A DNA stretch of 64,000 nucleotides from Amycolatopsis acididurans. GTDB taxonomy: Bacteria; Actinomycetota; Actinomycetes; Mycobacteriales; Pseudonocardiaceae. Under the pieces are notes generated by a model. It was not told the origin of the DNA, searched no databases, and worked only from the letters and a program-made list of their open reading frames with translations. Position numbers and translations under genes: made by a program. The stretch is taken from assembly GCF_012328925.1 (NCBI RefSeq), contig NZ_JAAXLS010000026.1, positions 23,731 through 87,730 of the forward strand, written 5' to 3'. Shown here in pieces: positions 33,757 to 43,573 of the stretch; the stretch's first letter is position 1, and every line of letters begins with the position of its first letter.

Positions 33757-36132
33757 TCATCCGTTCTGCCCTCCCGAGACGCCACGCGCCTGTCGCGTTC
33801 CACGTTGGAACGAAGCCATCGAGTTCCGCGCCGCTTCGGGGCTGCGCAGCCGCCGCGCCGCGGGCGCCGCCGCGTTCTCCTGGCCCTCCAGCTGGAGTTG
33901 CGGTACCAGATGGGCCTGACGGCGCCGGCGTGGCAGCGGCGCGCGTGGCTTCGCGCCCGGCCGCGGGGTGTCACCGAACGAGCTCCCGGCCGTCGCGCGC
34001 GGCGTCGCCGGTTCACCGGAAGGCTCCTCGACCGGCCAGTGCCGCGCCGGGACCTCTGTGTCCGCGGGCGGTCGCGGTACGGGGTCCTCGGCGGCTTGCG
34101 GCAGGAAGGGCATCTCCGGCTGCCGCCGTTTCCCGCGCTGGGCACCGGAACGCTCGTCGTCGGCTTGCTTCGCCGTCATGCCGTCGTCCTCGTCGAGCAC
34201 CTTCGACGGAATCAGCACGATCGCCTTGACCCCGCCGTAAGCCGATTCGAGCAGGTTGACCGCGATCCCATGCCGCTGAGCCAGCTGGCCGATCACGAAC
34301 AAGCCGAGGTTGCGCTCACCGGCCAGCGCCATCTGCTGGAAGTCCGGCGGGTTGTGCAGCGTCTCGTTGAGCCGCTCACGTTCGGCGAGCTCGATACCGA
34401 GCCCCTGGTCCTCGACCTCGACCACGACTCCCCTGCCGACGAGGTTGCCGCGGACGGCGACCGGCGCGCCGGGAGGGGAGAACGAGATCGCGTTGTCCAC
34501 CAGTTCAGCCAGCAGGTGGACCAGGTCGGCGACGACCGCACCCAGTACCCGTACCTCGGGCAGGCGCACCGCGCTGACGCGTTCGAAGCCTTCGGTCTCG
34601 GAGATCGCGCTGCGCACGATCTCCTCCAGTGCCACGGGTTTCCGCCATTTCCGTCCCGGCTGGCCACCGCCGAGGATCAGCAGGTTCTCGGCGTTGCGGC
34701 GGGCGCGGGTGGCGAGATGGTCCAGTTTGAACAACAGTTCCAGGTGCTCGGGATCGCTCTGTTTGGCCTCCGCGGCGTCGAGAACTTCGAGCTGCCGGTG
34801 CACGACCACCTGACTGCGGTGCGCGATGTCGAGGAAGACGCGGTTGATCCCGCCGCGGGTCTTGGCCTCGGCGGCCGCGGCGTCGACGGCGGTGCGCTGC
34901 GCCGTGGTGAAGGCCTGCGCCACTTGCCCGATCTCGTCGTGGCCGTCGTCCACCACGGTCATCTCGGATTCGACGTCGACCGGCTCGCCGTCGTTGAGCC
35001 TGCGGACCATGGACGGCAACGTCTCCCGCGCCAGTTCCAGCGTCTTCGTCCGCAGTGTGCGCAGCCTGCGCACAAGAGCGTTCGCGAGCCGCAACGCGAT
35101 GAGGAACGCGGCGACCGCGAGCAGGAGCACCCCGGCGCCGGCCAGGATCGACTGCCACAGCAGCGTCGTGCCCGCGTCCTCGGCGAGGCTCTCGGCGTAG
35201 CGGAAGTGATCGCCCCACAGACCGAGCAACTCGCTGGAGACATGCTGTTCGGCAGTGACGAAATCCGCCAGGCCGACGCCCAGTGTCCCCGTCGTCGCAA
35301 GCGTGTTCTCCGCCCTGGTCACGAGTTGCCATCCGGGGCTGGCGACCAGCGCGTCGTACCGCGTGCGCTCGGTGCCCGTCAGCCGCGGAACCGCCGCGTC
35401 CAGCTGGCTGCGGTATCCACCCACCCGCTGCGCGTGCGCGAACTTCTCGTCCGGACTCAGCACGCCTTTCGCGACGTCCGCCGCGGCGAACCCGGCGGCG
35501 CGCGACTGCGAGTCCGTGACCGCGTACAGATCCGTCGAGACGATCTCTTCCGTGGCGCTCGACGAGTCCGGGGACGTACGCGCGATGTCTTCCAGGCCGG
35601 TGACGACATATCCGGAGAGCTGCGTGTAGAAGTCGTCGACTTCGGTCGCGGTCGAGGCCCGGACATCGACGCTTTGCCGGACCACCGGTAGCCGCGAGAC
35701 GAGTTCGACGAGCTTCGCGTTGGCCGCGGCCATCGCCTCCGGGTTGATGCCCGTCGCCTTGGCGGACGTGCCCGCCGCGCCGCTCATGATGGTCAGCACC
35801 GCGGTGGTGTCATCGCGCCGGGAGGTCAGTTCGGTCTGCGCCTGCCGGTCTCCGCCGAGCACGCGCAGGCTGGCCGAGCGCTCGGCCTGCACGACGCCGC
35901 CGAACTTGACCGCGAGGTCGGCCGTCTGACTGAGATAGGCCGAGAAGTTCCGGGCCGTGAGCCCGTTGTCGACAAGTATGCCGGCGATCGTCGCGCCGGT
36001 GATGAGCAGTGCCAAACTCGGAATCAGCACGATCGCGAGCACGCGCGTGCGGATGCTCGCCCGGGACCGGCGGCGCGCCCAAGCACCGGTCAGTCTGCCG
36101 AGCCAACGATTTCCCTTGGCCCGTTTCGCCAT
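33757..36132 (-). CDS. cvnA: Conservon sensor histidine-kinase-like protein CvnA
   Basis: The 791-residue membrane sensor has a short basic N-terminus, a first helix near 30-52, an extracytoplasmic nitrate/nitrite-sensor-like helical domain (about 55-330), a second helix near 335-357, a HAMP-like linker, and a GHKL ATPase domain with the N-box ELVDNAISFSPPG and DQGLGI near 555-600. A disordered Pro/Arg/Ala-rich tail of about 150 residues follows. No clear H-box His is seen beside the ATPase domain, as usual for CvnA. A TTG at 36144 is an alternative start. Known conservons tune development and secondary metabolism; a link to the catabolic genes is not shown. Confidence 0.9.
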   Translation of the reverse strand: MAKRAKGNRWLGRLTGAWARRRSRASIRTRVLAIVLIPSLALLITGATIAGILVDNGLTARNFSAYLSQTADLAVKFGGVVQAERSASLRVLGGDRQAQTELTSRRDDTTAVLTIMSGAAGTSAKATGINPEAMAAANAKLVELVSRLPVVRQSVDVRASTATEVDDFYTQLSGYVVTGLEDIARTSPDSSSATEEIVSTDLYAVTDSQSRAAGFAAADVAKGVLSPDEKFAHAQRVGGYRSQLDAAVPRLTGTERTRYDALVASPGWQLVTRAENTLATTGTLGVGLADFVTAEQHVSSELLGLWGDHFRYAESLAEDAGTTLLWQSILAGAGVLLLAVAAFLIALRLANALVRRLRTLRTKTLELARETLPSMVRRLNDGEPVDVESEMTVVDDGHDEIGQVAQAFTTAQRTAVDAAAAEAKTRGGINRVFLDIAHRSQVVVHRQLEVLDAAEAKQSDPEHLELLFKLDHLATRARRNAENLLILGGGQPGRKWRKPVALEEIVRSAISETEGFERVSAVRLPEVRVLGAVVADLVHLLAELVDNAISFSPPGAPVAVRGNLVGRGVVVEVEDQGLGIELAERERLNETLHNPPDFQQMALAGERNLGLFVIGQLAQRHGIAVNLLESAYGGVKAIVLIPSKVLDEDDGMTAKQADDERSGAQRGKRRQPEMPFLPQAAEDPVPRPPADTEVPARHWPVEEPSGEPATPRATAGSSFGDTPRPGAKPRAPLPRRRRQAHLVPQLQLEGQENAAAPAARRLRSPEAARNSMASFQRGTRQARGVSGGQNG

Positions 36133-36629
36133 TCGTGCACGCAAAGTATCGCCCTGTCCTGGCTGAATACAAGGATTGCCTGCGCGGTGTGCAAGTCGGC
36201 AACGGATGTCCGCCTCGTCGACTGCCGCGTGACGACGAGGATCAAACCATACGGAAATAGTTAAGGGAAGTGGGTACTTCGCCGAAGTGGGAATTGCTTG
36301 CTACCCACCCGGCACCCCGTCGTCCCAGAACGTTCTTGTGACATCTCGTAGCAGAAAGTCTCTTACGCGCCAATGGAATCCCGATTTCGATCACCCCGAA
36401 TTTCGCGGCCGCACCCTTTCCCACCTCGGCATATCCATCTATTGGCGGAATGCCAAGAAATGTACCGCCATCCAGCCCTAACAGACACTGTCCGATAGGT
36501 GTAGGGTGCCCGCATGGACGGAGCGGACGCCGCGAGATCGCGAGCATCGCCGGCATGTGCGTACAGGATCACATCCGGCGCATGTCCACAAAGGACTCCG
36601 TCTCGGGCGAGAGCCTTTCTACACAGGGA
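36133..36629. other. 497-bp intergenic region without a convincing gene
   Basis: This is the longest gene-free stretch in the window. It holds the upstream region of the conservon (minus) and a degenerate operator at 36478-36498. Short open frames on both strands lack ribosome sites and normal codon bias. Base composition is less GC-rich than the neighbouring genes. It may be the scar of a lost gene that the operator once controlled (inference). Confidence 0.6.
36478..36498. promoter_or_regulatory. Degenerate third copy of the TetR-type operator
   Basis: Arms CTAACAGACA and TGTCCGATAG pair at 8 of 10 positions around a central C and match the perfect operators at 28094 and 30843 at most positions. 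No intact gene starts directly downstream on the plus strand, and cvnA starts 346 bp away on the minus strand. Confidence 0.6.
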
Positions 36630-37070
36630 TCACGTCATGCCGAGCCTGCGCCACGTGAGTTCGTCCCACATCGTGCGTCCGGACCGGGTGAGGCGCTGCT
36701 CCGTGGACAGCACGAGCAGGCCCGCCTCCCATCGCACGGTGCGCACCAGATCCGTGCCGGGATGTTCGGGATAAAGCGAGATATCGAGGTGGTGCACGAC
36801 CTGATCACCACGCAGCTCGAACCGGCCGCCGTAGCCGACGAAACCGAGCGCGGCGGCACCGCGCTCCTTGTCGTCCGCGGTGAGGAACCCGGCGCCCGCG
36901 CGCCATTCACGGTTCCGGCGCATGAGCAGTGCCGTGACCCGGCCGTCCGGCTGGTAGCTGAGCCGCCCGACGGGACGGGGCCCGAGCACGTCGCCGACGG
37001 GGTTCCCGTCGACGACGCGGACGAAATCGAGCAGGTCCCAGGTCCCGTGAAGTTGTTCCACCGTCGTCAC
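36630..37070 (-). CDS. Lipocalin-like domain protein
   Basis: The 146-residue protein starts with VEQLHGTWDLLDF, the GTW motif of the lipocalin-like family, followed by alternating beta strands (VGRLSYQPDGRVTALL; RGDQVVHHLDISLYPE; RTVRWEAGLLVLSTEQ, abbreviated) and no signal peptide. Members often bind small hydrophobic molecules. Its ATG overlaps the stop of the Ltp-like gene by 4 bp, so it is the tail of the decaying operon 41120-36630. It may act as a carrier for a hydrophobic intermediate (inference). Confidence 0.8.
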   Translation of the reverse strand: MTTVEQLHGTWDLLDFVRVVDGNPVGDVLGPRPVGRLSYQPDGRVTALLMRRNREWRAGAGFLTADDKERGAAALGFVGYGGRFELRGDQVVHHLDISLYPEHPGTDLVRTVRWEAGLLVLSTEQRLTRSGRTMWDELTWRRLGMT

Positions 37071-38125
37071 AGCGTCGCCTCCGTACCCAGCAGCGCCGTC
37101 GAGACGACGGGATCGCCCGGACCGCCGGTCATCAACGACAAGGCGGCGTCGGGCACCTGGTTGACCGACGTGCCGCGAACCTGCCGCACCGCCTCGTTCA
37201 CCAGGCTCATCCCGTGGATGAATCCGTCGGCGAGGTTGCCGCCGGAGGTGTTGACCAGCAGCCGCCCGCCGGACGCGATGAGGTTGTCGAACGTGATGAA
37301 ATCACCGGCGCTTTCCAGCGTGCAGAAGCCGTGGAAACCCGAGGACCAGTACGGGGTCTGGTTCTCCTCGATCATGCCCCAGCCCCGCACCGCCCCGGTC
37401 GGTGCCCCGAGCAGATACGCGGGCGGCTGCGCCAGATCCTTCGCCCGTTGCGCGGACACGAGGATCACCGCCGCCCCGGCGTCGCTTTCCCTCGAGCAGC
37501 CGAAAAGATGGTACGGCTCGGAAATCCACCGTGATTCCTCGTAGCTCGTCTCGTCCAGCGGCGTATCCCGGCCGATCGCACGCGGGTTGCGGCGTGCGTG
37601 GTAGTAGGACGCCAGCGCCATATCGCGCAACGTCCGTGCGGGCACGCCCTCGGCCTCGATCAGCCGCGTCGAGCGGAGCGCGCACATCTGCGCCGGCGCG
37701 TCGAGCCCGTTGACCAGGTGCTGTGCCGCGGTGTCGTCCTGCGCGACGTCGACGCGCAGCCGCTGACCGCCCTTCTCCGACATCGCCCGGTAGACGGCGA
37801 CCACGTCGGCCTGCCCCGTCACGATCGCGCTCGCGGCGAGCCCGAGCGCGCCGGGGATGCCGCCGCCGTGGGTCCATACGAGCGCGCCGAAGCGGAGTTC
37901 CTTCGTGCCCAGCGCGGGCATCATCCGCTGGCCGTCGTTGCGCTCGGAACCGTAGGACACGAAGCCGTCGATCTCCGACGGGTGTATCCCGGCGTCCTCG
38001 CTCGCGGCGACGATCGCGCGCAAAGCCAGTTCCAGCGCGGGTTTCCCGGAAGTACCGCGCTTGTAGTACGGGGTCTCGCCGACGCCCGCCACCGCGGTCG
38101 TACCCCGCATGACCGCGTTCACCAT
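37067..38125 (-). CDS. Ltp2-like protein with 38-residue internal deletion
   Basis: The open frame codes for 352 residues and aligns with the Ltp-like proteins at 13044 and 54275 along its full length except for one gap of about 38 residues after SSGFH (near residue 265, about 37330). The lost part contains the NTAG helix and the VQ-x-Y-x-NFTG motif with the active-site tyrosine. The frame is kept (114 bp missing). The rest, including NTSGGNLADGFIHG, is well conserved. The protein is probably inactive as an aldolase. Its DUF35 partner and the Rieske gene upstream are also broken, which points to decay of the whole module. Confidence 0.82.
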   Translation of the reverse strand: MVNAVMRGTTAVAGVGETPYYKRGTSGKPALELALRAIVAASEDAGIHPSEIDGFVSYGSERNDGQRMMPALGTKELRFGALVWTHGGGIPGALGLAASAIVTGQADVVAVYRAMSEKGGQRLRVDVAQDDTAAQHLVNGLDAPAQMCALRSTRLIEAEGVPARTLRDMALASYYHARRNPRAIGRDTPLDETSYEESRWISEPYHLFGCSRESDAGAAVILVSAQRAKDLAQPPAYLLGAPTGAVRGWGMIEENQTPYWSSGFHGFCTLESAGDFITFDNLIASGGRLLVNTSGGNLADGFIHGMSLVNEAVRQVRGTSVNQVPDAALSLMTGGPGDPVVSTALLGTEATL

Positions 38126-38134
38126 GTGACTGCC

Positions 38135-38474
38135 TCACTCCCCCGCCAGCGACCAGCGCAGCGCCGGATAGCCCTTGGATTTCGGCGACGGCGGGTCGAT
38201 GTGGCCGCGGACCGGCGCCCCGATCCGCAGCCCGTCCTCGGCCCGTTCGCGTGTCCGGTCGAAGGCGTGCCAGCTGCGTGTCCAGGAGTAGACCGAGCCG
38301 GAACGGGTCGACGGGCACCCACTCCTGCTCCCACGAACCGCAGTCGCCGCAACGGAAGTGCGCGGGCCACATCCAGCGCGGCAGCCGGAACTCGCTGTCC
38401 TCGAGGAACTCCCAGTACTTCTCATCCGCGTTGATGCCACCGTTGATCCGGTGCGCCTGGAAGCTGTAGCCCAT
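38135..38474 (-). pseudogene. DUF35 partner gene, frameshifted and internally deleted
   Basis: From the ATG at 38474 the frame encodes a DUF35 N-terminus with an RCGDCGSWEQEWVPVDP stretch. At about 38302 one extra base moves the rest into another frame, where SGSVYSWTRSW...RIGAPVRG...PALRWSLAGE continues the family to the stop at 38135. Relative to the copies at 14216 and 55452 about 27 residues of the OB-fold (the VLVELPQAGG-type segment) are also gone, and only one CxxC pair of the zinc ribbon is visible. Both lesions argue against a sequencing error alone. Confidence 0.85.
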
Positions 38475-38485
38475 AGTGCCTCCGA

Positions 38486-39675
38486 TCAGCCCCAGTGGCG
38501 GGGATCGTCGAGTGCGCGATCGAGCCACTGATGGAAGTGCTGGTTGGCGATCTCGTTGCGGCCGAACAACAACGGCGGCAAGTCCGTATTGGACACCGCG
38601 TGCTGCAAGGCGCGGTTGACGACCAGGTCCTCGTCGCGCAGCACCGCCATCAGGATGTCCCAGTTCTTGTCCCAGCGCGCCTTCTGCTCGTCGGTGACGG
38701 CGGGCTCGCGAATCAGGATGCGCATCTGCATCCGGGTGCCCTCCGCCGTGCCCGGCGCGGGCACGAAGGTGAGCACCTCCAGGTGATCGGGCTGCCGGAG
38801 GATACTCATGTTCGGCATGATGAAGTGCGCGATCGTGATGTGTCTGTTGATGTCCACTTCGGACGGATCCTGTTCACGCACCTTGTCGATGCTCTTGCGC
38901 GCCGACACCACGCGGGCGTGTCTGCCCATCTGCCGCCACGCCTGCACGTTGTTGTAGAAGTACGGCGCGACGGTGCCCGCGTGTGTCGAGGCGATGTGGT
39001 AGCCGTCGAGGAAGGCGTCCATGAGCACCTTCCAGTTGATCTCCTCGTCGAAATCACCGGAGCGGCAACAGGTGTAGGAGTCCATGTCGAACGAGGTCAG
39101 CGCGTCGTCCAGCTCGGGGCCGAGCCACTGCGCCACATCGATCTTCACATCACCGCGCGCCGAGTCCACGACCCAGACGAAACGTGCCGCTGCTCGACCG
39201 GGACTTCCAGCAGGCCCAGGCAGCTCTTGTCGACCTGGCCGAACGTCGGCTCGTGCGCGATCGCCCGCAGCGTCCCGTCTCCCGCGAAGGTCCAGCCGTG
39301 GTAGCGGCAGCTGAAGAACCTTCGCGAGCCGGCGTCGTCCATGACCAGCCGGGCGCCCCGGTGCCGGCAGATGTTGACGAACCCGCGCACCTCGCCGTCC
39401 GGCTGACGCACCAGCACGATTTCGTTGTTGGGCAGCTGGACGGTGAGAAAGTCGTGTGGCTCCGGCAGTTGCGAACCGTGCGCGGCCACGACCGGGACGG
39501 TGCCGAAGATCTCGGCGCGTTCCCGCCGCGCGAGCGCGGGATCAGAGTAGGACCGCGGATCCACTTCGAGGATCTCGTCCGCCAGATCGGTGGTCCGGTT
39601 CTCGATGTGGCCGAACATCTGACGCGCGAACTCGGCCTTCTGCCCCGCGTCGTAAGGCAAGTCGGTGAACACCAT
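38486..39675 (-). pseudogene. Rieske oxygenase alpha-subunit gene with a frameshift
   Basis: The first part (39675 to about 39185) encodes an N-terminal Rieske domain with CRHRGA and SCRYHGW. At the sequence CGGCACGTTTCGTC (about 39183-39196) one base is missing compared with the intact copies (CGGCACGGTTTCATC at 50476), so the frame ends at 39145. The catalytic domain continues in another frame down to 38486, with DGYHIASTH as the iron ligand motif. Joined, the product would be about 396 residues, the normal size. Without correction the product has the Rieske cluster but no active site. Paralogues at 50476 and 57011 are intact. Confidence 0.88.
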
Positions 39676-39707
39676 CGGAAAAGACCTCCTCCTTGAGGTT
39701 TCGGGTG

Positions 39708-41120
<1,413 letters not shown>

Positions 41121-41197
41121 AGTGGGGCACTCCCCTCAGAATTATGAAAATTACCTTATGAGTGTAGATACAAATCTGTCAACACGCGCTACGGAAA

Positions 41198-41207
41198 GCA
41201 GTACTGC
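41198..41207. promoter_or_regulatory. Palindrome GCAGTACTGC at tetR start
   Basis: A perfect 10-bp palindrome lies 12 bp before the TetR ATG, between it and the divergent aldehyde dehydrogenase. Weaker outer pairs (CGGA...TCCG) extend it. It is a candidate operator for this TetR protein. Confidence 0.45.
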
Positions 41208-41219
41208 CATACTGTCCGC

Positions 41220-41912
41220 ATGCCTCGTCCTGCCCGGCCGATCCTCAGCTACGACGGGATCGTCGAGTCCGCACTCGCTCTCATCGACGCCGACGGACTC
41301 GAGGCGTTCAGCGTCAAGCGCCTGGCCAGGGCGATGAACGTGCGTGGCCCGTCGCTGTACTACTACTTCCCCGACAAGGCCGCCATCCTGGAAGCCGTCG
41401 CGCGCCTCATCGTCCGCAGCACGCCGCGGCCACGCGACCGGGCGCCGGAACACTGGATCGAGTACTTCGTGACCCAGAGCCTGAACTTCCGGCGCACCAT
41501 CCTCCGCCATGCGAACGCGGCCCCGCTCCTGCTCGAGTTCATGCCCAGGGACGTGTTCGCCCCGACCTACGAGGTCTCCGCGCGGTTCCTGGCCGAGGCG
41601 GGCATTCCGGACCATCAGCGGGTGCTGATCATGGACGGACTGGACAGGTTCACCCTCGGCGCCGCGCTGACGGAGGCGATGAAGCCGGCCGCCGACCGCA
41701 AGGACATCTTCCCGCACTTCGATCCCGTCCTGCAGCCCTCGCTGGCCCGGTCGGTCTCCGCGAACGAACTGACCCCCGAGGCGCTGTGGGCCGAGTCGAT
41801 CAGGACCTTCCTGCGGGGCATTGTGGCCGGCCGACATCCCGGAAACGCGGACGAAGGTGCGATCACGATGAGGGCGGCGGCCTCGCGGCGGTCGCGCTCG
41901 CGCCGACGGTGA
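41220..41912 (+). CDS. TetR family regulator (paralogue A)
   Basis: The 230-residue protein has the DNA-binding domain at about 10-57 (FSVKRLARAMNVRGPSLYYYF, split VKRLARAMNV and GPSLYYYF) and a C-terminal ligand domain with WIEYFVTQSLNFRRTILRHA-like sequence that is strikingly shared with the TetR at 52463, so the two come from a recent duplication. It is divergent from the aldehyde dehydrogenase and probably controls it and itself. The C-terminal 20 residues are Arg/Ser-rich. Confidence 0.88.
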   Translation: MPRPARPILSYDGIVESALALIDADGLEAFSVKRLARAMNVRGPSLYYYFPDKAAILEAVARLIVRSTPRPRDRAPEHWIEYFVTQSLNFRRTILRHANAAPLLLEFMPRDVFAPTYEVSARFLAEAGIPDHQRVLIMDGLDRFTLGAALTEAMKPAADRKDIFPHFDPVLQPSLARSVSANELTPEALWAESIRTFLRGIVAGRHPGNADEGAITMRAAASRRSRSRRR

Positions 41913-41932
41913 CTTGCCCGAGCCGTTCCTTC

Positions 41933-41962
41933 CCGTTAACCTAAAGACAATAGTTTTAACGG
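41933..41962. promoter_or_regulatory. Inverted repeat CCGTTAA...TTAACGG before fprB-like gene 2
   Basis: Perfect 7-bp arms at 41933-41939 and 41956-41962, 16 bases apart, flank an AT-rich core. The right arm overlaps the GGAGG ribosome site of the gene starting at 41972, so binding there would shut expression. Confidence 0.6.
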
Positions 41963-41971
41963 AGGAACGCC

Positions 41972-43573
41972 ATGGCGCACGTCGTCACTCAGCCCTGCTG
42001 CAACGATGCGAGTTGCGTGCCGGTGTGCCCGGTCAACTGCATCCACCCCACGCCGGACGAAGCGGAGTACGCGCGCAGCGAGATGCTCTACATCGATCCG
42101 GAGACGTGCATCGACTGCGGCGCCTGCGTCGAGGTCTGCCCGGTCGACGCGATCGTGCCCGATTACGACCTCACCGACGACAACGTCCGGTTCTCCGAGA
42201 TCAACGCCCGCTATTTCGAAGATCCCGCACACCGGGACTATTCGCCCGATCCGGCCGACGTCGCGAAACCGCGGATCGAGACGACCGAGCCGGGTCCGCT
42301 TCGCGTCGCGATCGTCGGCTCCGGCCCCGCGGCCTGTTACGCGGCGGAGGAGCTGCTCACCCGCCGGGGGCTCGACGTCGAGATCCACATGTTCGAGCGG
42401 CTCCCCGTCCCGTGGGGCCTCGTGCGCTTCGGCGTCGCGCCGGATCATCAGAGCACCAAGGCCGTGACGAAGGCCTTCGGCCGCACGATGACCCGGAAAG
42501 GACTGCACGTCCATCTCAACGTCGAGGTCGGCACGCACGTCACGCACGAGGAGTTGCTGGCCCACCACCACGCCGTGCTCTACGCGGTGGGCGCGCCCCG
42601 TGACCGGCGGCTGGGTGTTCCCGGCGAGGATCTGCCCGGCAGCCACCCCGCGACCGAGTTCGTCGCGTGGTACAACGGCCATCCCGAGTTCGCCGGCACG
42701 GCCTTCGACCTGTCCGCGGAGCGCGCGGTCGTCGTCGGGAACGGCAATGTCGCGCTGGACGTGGCCCGCGTCCTCGCCGCCGACGTCGACGACCTCGCTC
42801 GCACCGACATCGCCGACCACGCGCTGGAAGCGCTGGCAGCCAGCCGGATCCGCGAGGTCGTCGTCCTCGGCAGGCGCGGACCACACGAGGCCGCCTACAC
42901 GGTGCCCGAGCTGCTCGGACTGTCCACTTTCGACGTGGTCGCCGAATACGGTGAAGCGGCGGGAAGCCTCAAAGCCGAACTGGTCCGCGAGCTGGCCGGG
43001 CGGCCTCGGCGAGCGAAGAAGCAGATCGTGCTGCGCTACCTGTCCTCGCCTCGGGAGGTCCTCGGGCAGGACCGGGTTCGCGGTCTGCGCGTCGTCCGGA
43101 ACGAGCTTGTGGACGGCAAAGCCGTGGCGACCGGGGAGACCGGGGACATCGAGTGCGGCCTCGTGCTGCGCTCCATCGGCTACCGGGGCGCCCCCTTGCC
43201 GGGCCTGCCTTTCGACGAAACGCGCGGCATCCTGCCCAACGACGGTGGCCGGGTGAGGGCGGGTGTGTACGCCGCGGGCTGGATCAAACGTGGCCCCTCC
43301 GGCGTCGTCGGCACCAACAAGAAATGCGCCGAGGACACGGTGGCGGCGCTACTGGAGGACTATCTGAACGGCCGGCTGACCGCGCCGCCCACGGACGCCG
43401 GCGAGGTGGACGACCTGATCGCGGGCCGTCAGCCGCTCGCCCTGGACTACAACGGCTGGAAGGCCATCGACGCGCACGAGCGGGAGGCCGGACGCGCCCA
43501 GCATCGCCCGCGCGTCAAACTGGTCGACACGCAGGCGATGCTGGACGTCGTCAAGCGATCCCGTGTTTCCTAG
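41972..43573 (+). CDS. Ferredoxin/ferredoxin-NADP reductase fusion, FprB type (copy 2)
   Basis: The 533-residue protein has the same plan as copy 1: N-terminal 7Fe ferredoxin (CCNDASCVPVCPVNC near 9-23, CIDCGACVEVCP near 46-57), FAD motif GSGPAACYA near 115 and NADP motif GNGNVALDVARV near 252. It transfers electrons from NADPH to a P450 through its own clusters. It converges with P450 no. 3, whose stop codon overlaps its own by 4 bp. Good GGAGG site. Confidence 0.9.
   Translation: MAHVVTQPCCNDASCVPVCPVNCIHPTPDEAEYARSEMLYIDPETCIDCGACVEVCPVDAIVPDYDLTDDNVRFSEINARYFEDPAHRDYSPDPADVAKPRIETTEPGPLRVAIVGSGPAACYAAEELLTRRGLDVEIHMFERLPVPWGLVRFGVAPDHQSTKAVTKAFGRTMTRKGLHVHLNVEVGTHVTHEELLAHHHAVLYAVGAPRDRRLGVPGEDLPGSHPATEFVAWYNGHPEFAGTAFDLSAERAVVVGNGNVALDVARVLAADVDDLARTDIADHALEALAASRIREVVVLGRRGPHEAAYTVPELLGLSTFDVVAEYGEAAGSLKAELVRELAGRPRRAKKQIVLRYLSSPREVLGQDRVRGLRVVRNELVDGKAVATGETGDIECGLVLRSIGYRGAPLPGLPFDETRGILPNDGGRVRAGVYAAGWIKRGPSGVVGTNKKCAEDTVAALLEDYLNGRLTAPPTDAGEVDDLIAGRQPLALDYNGWKAIDAHEREAGRAQHRPRVKLVDTQAMLDVVKRSRVS

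Noticed and set aside
36450..37544. Plus-strand open frame over the lipocalin-like and Ltp genes
   Set aside because: It is antisense to two recognisable genes, lacks a ribosome site and shows no domain. The same holds for the shorter frame at 36514-36774.
37302..38528. Long minus-strand frame beginning with the DUF35 N-terminus as a novel protein
   Set aside because: Only the first 57 residues are DUF35-like; the rest is a shadow of the Ltp gene after the frameshift, so it is better explained as a pseudogene.
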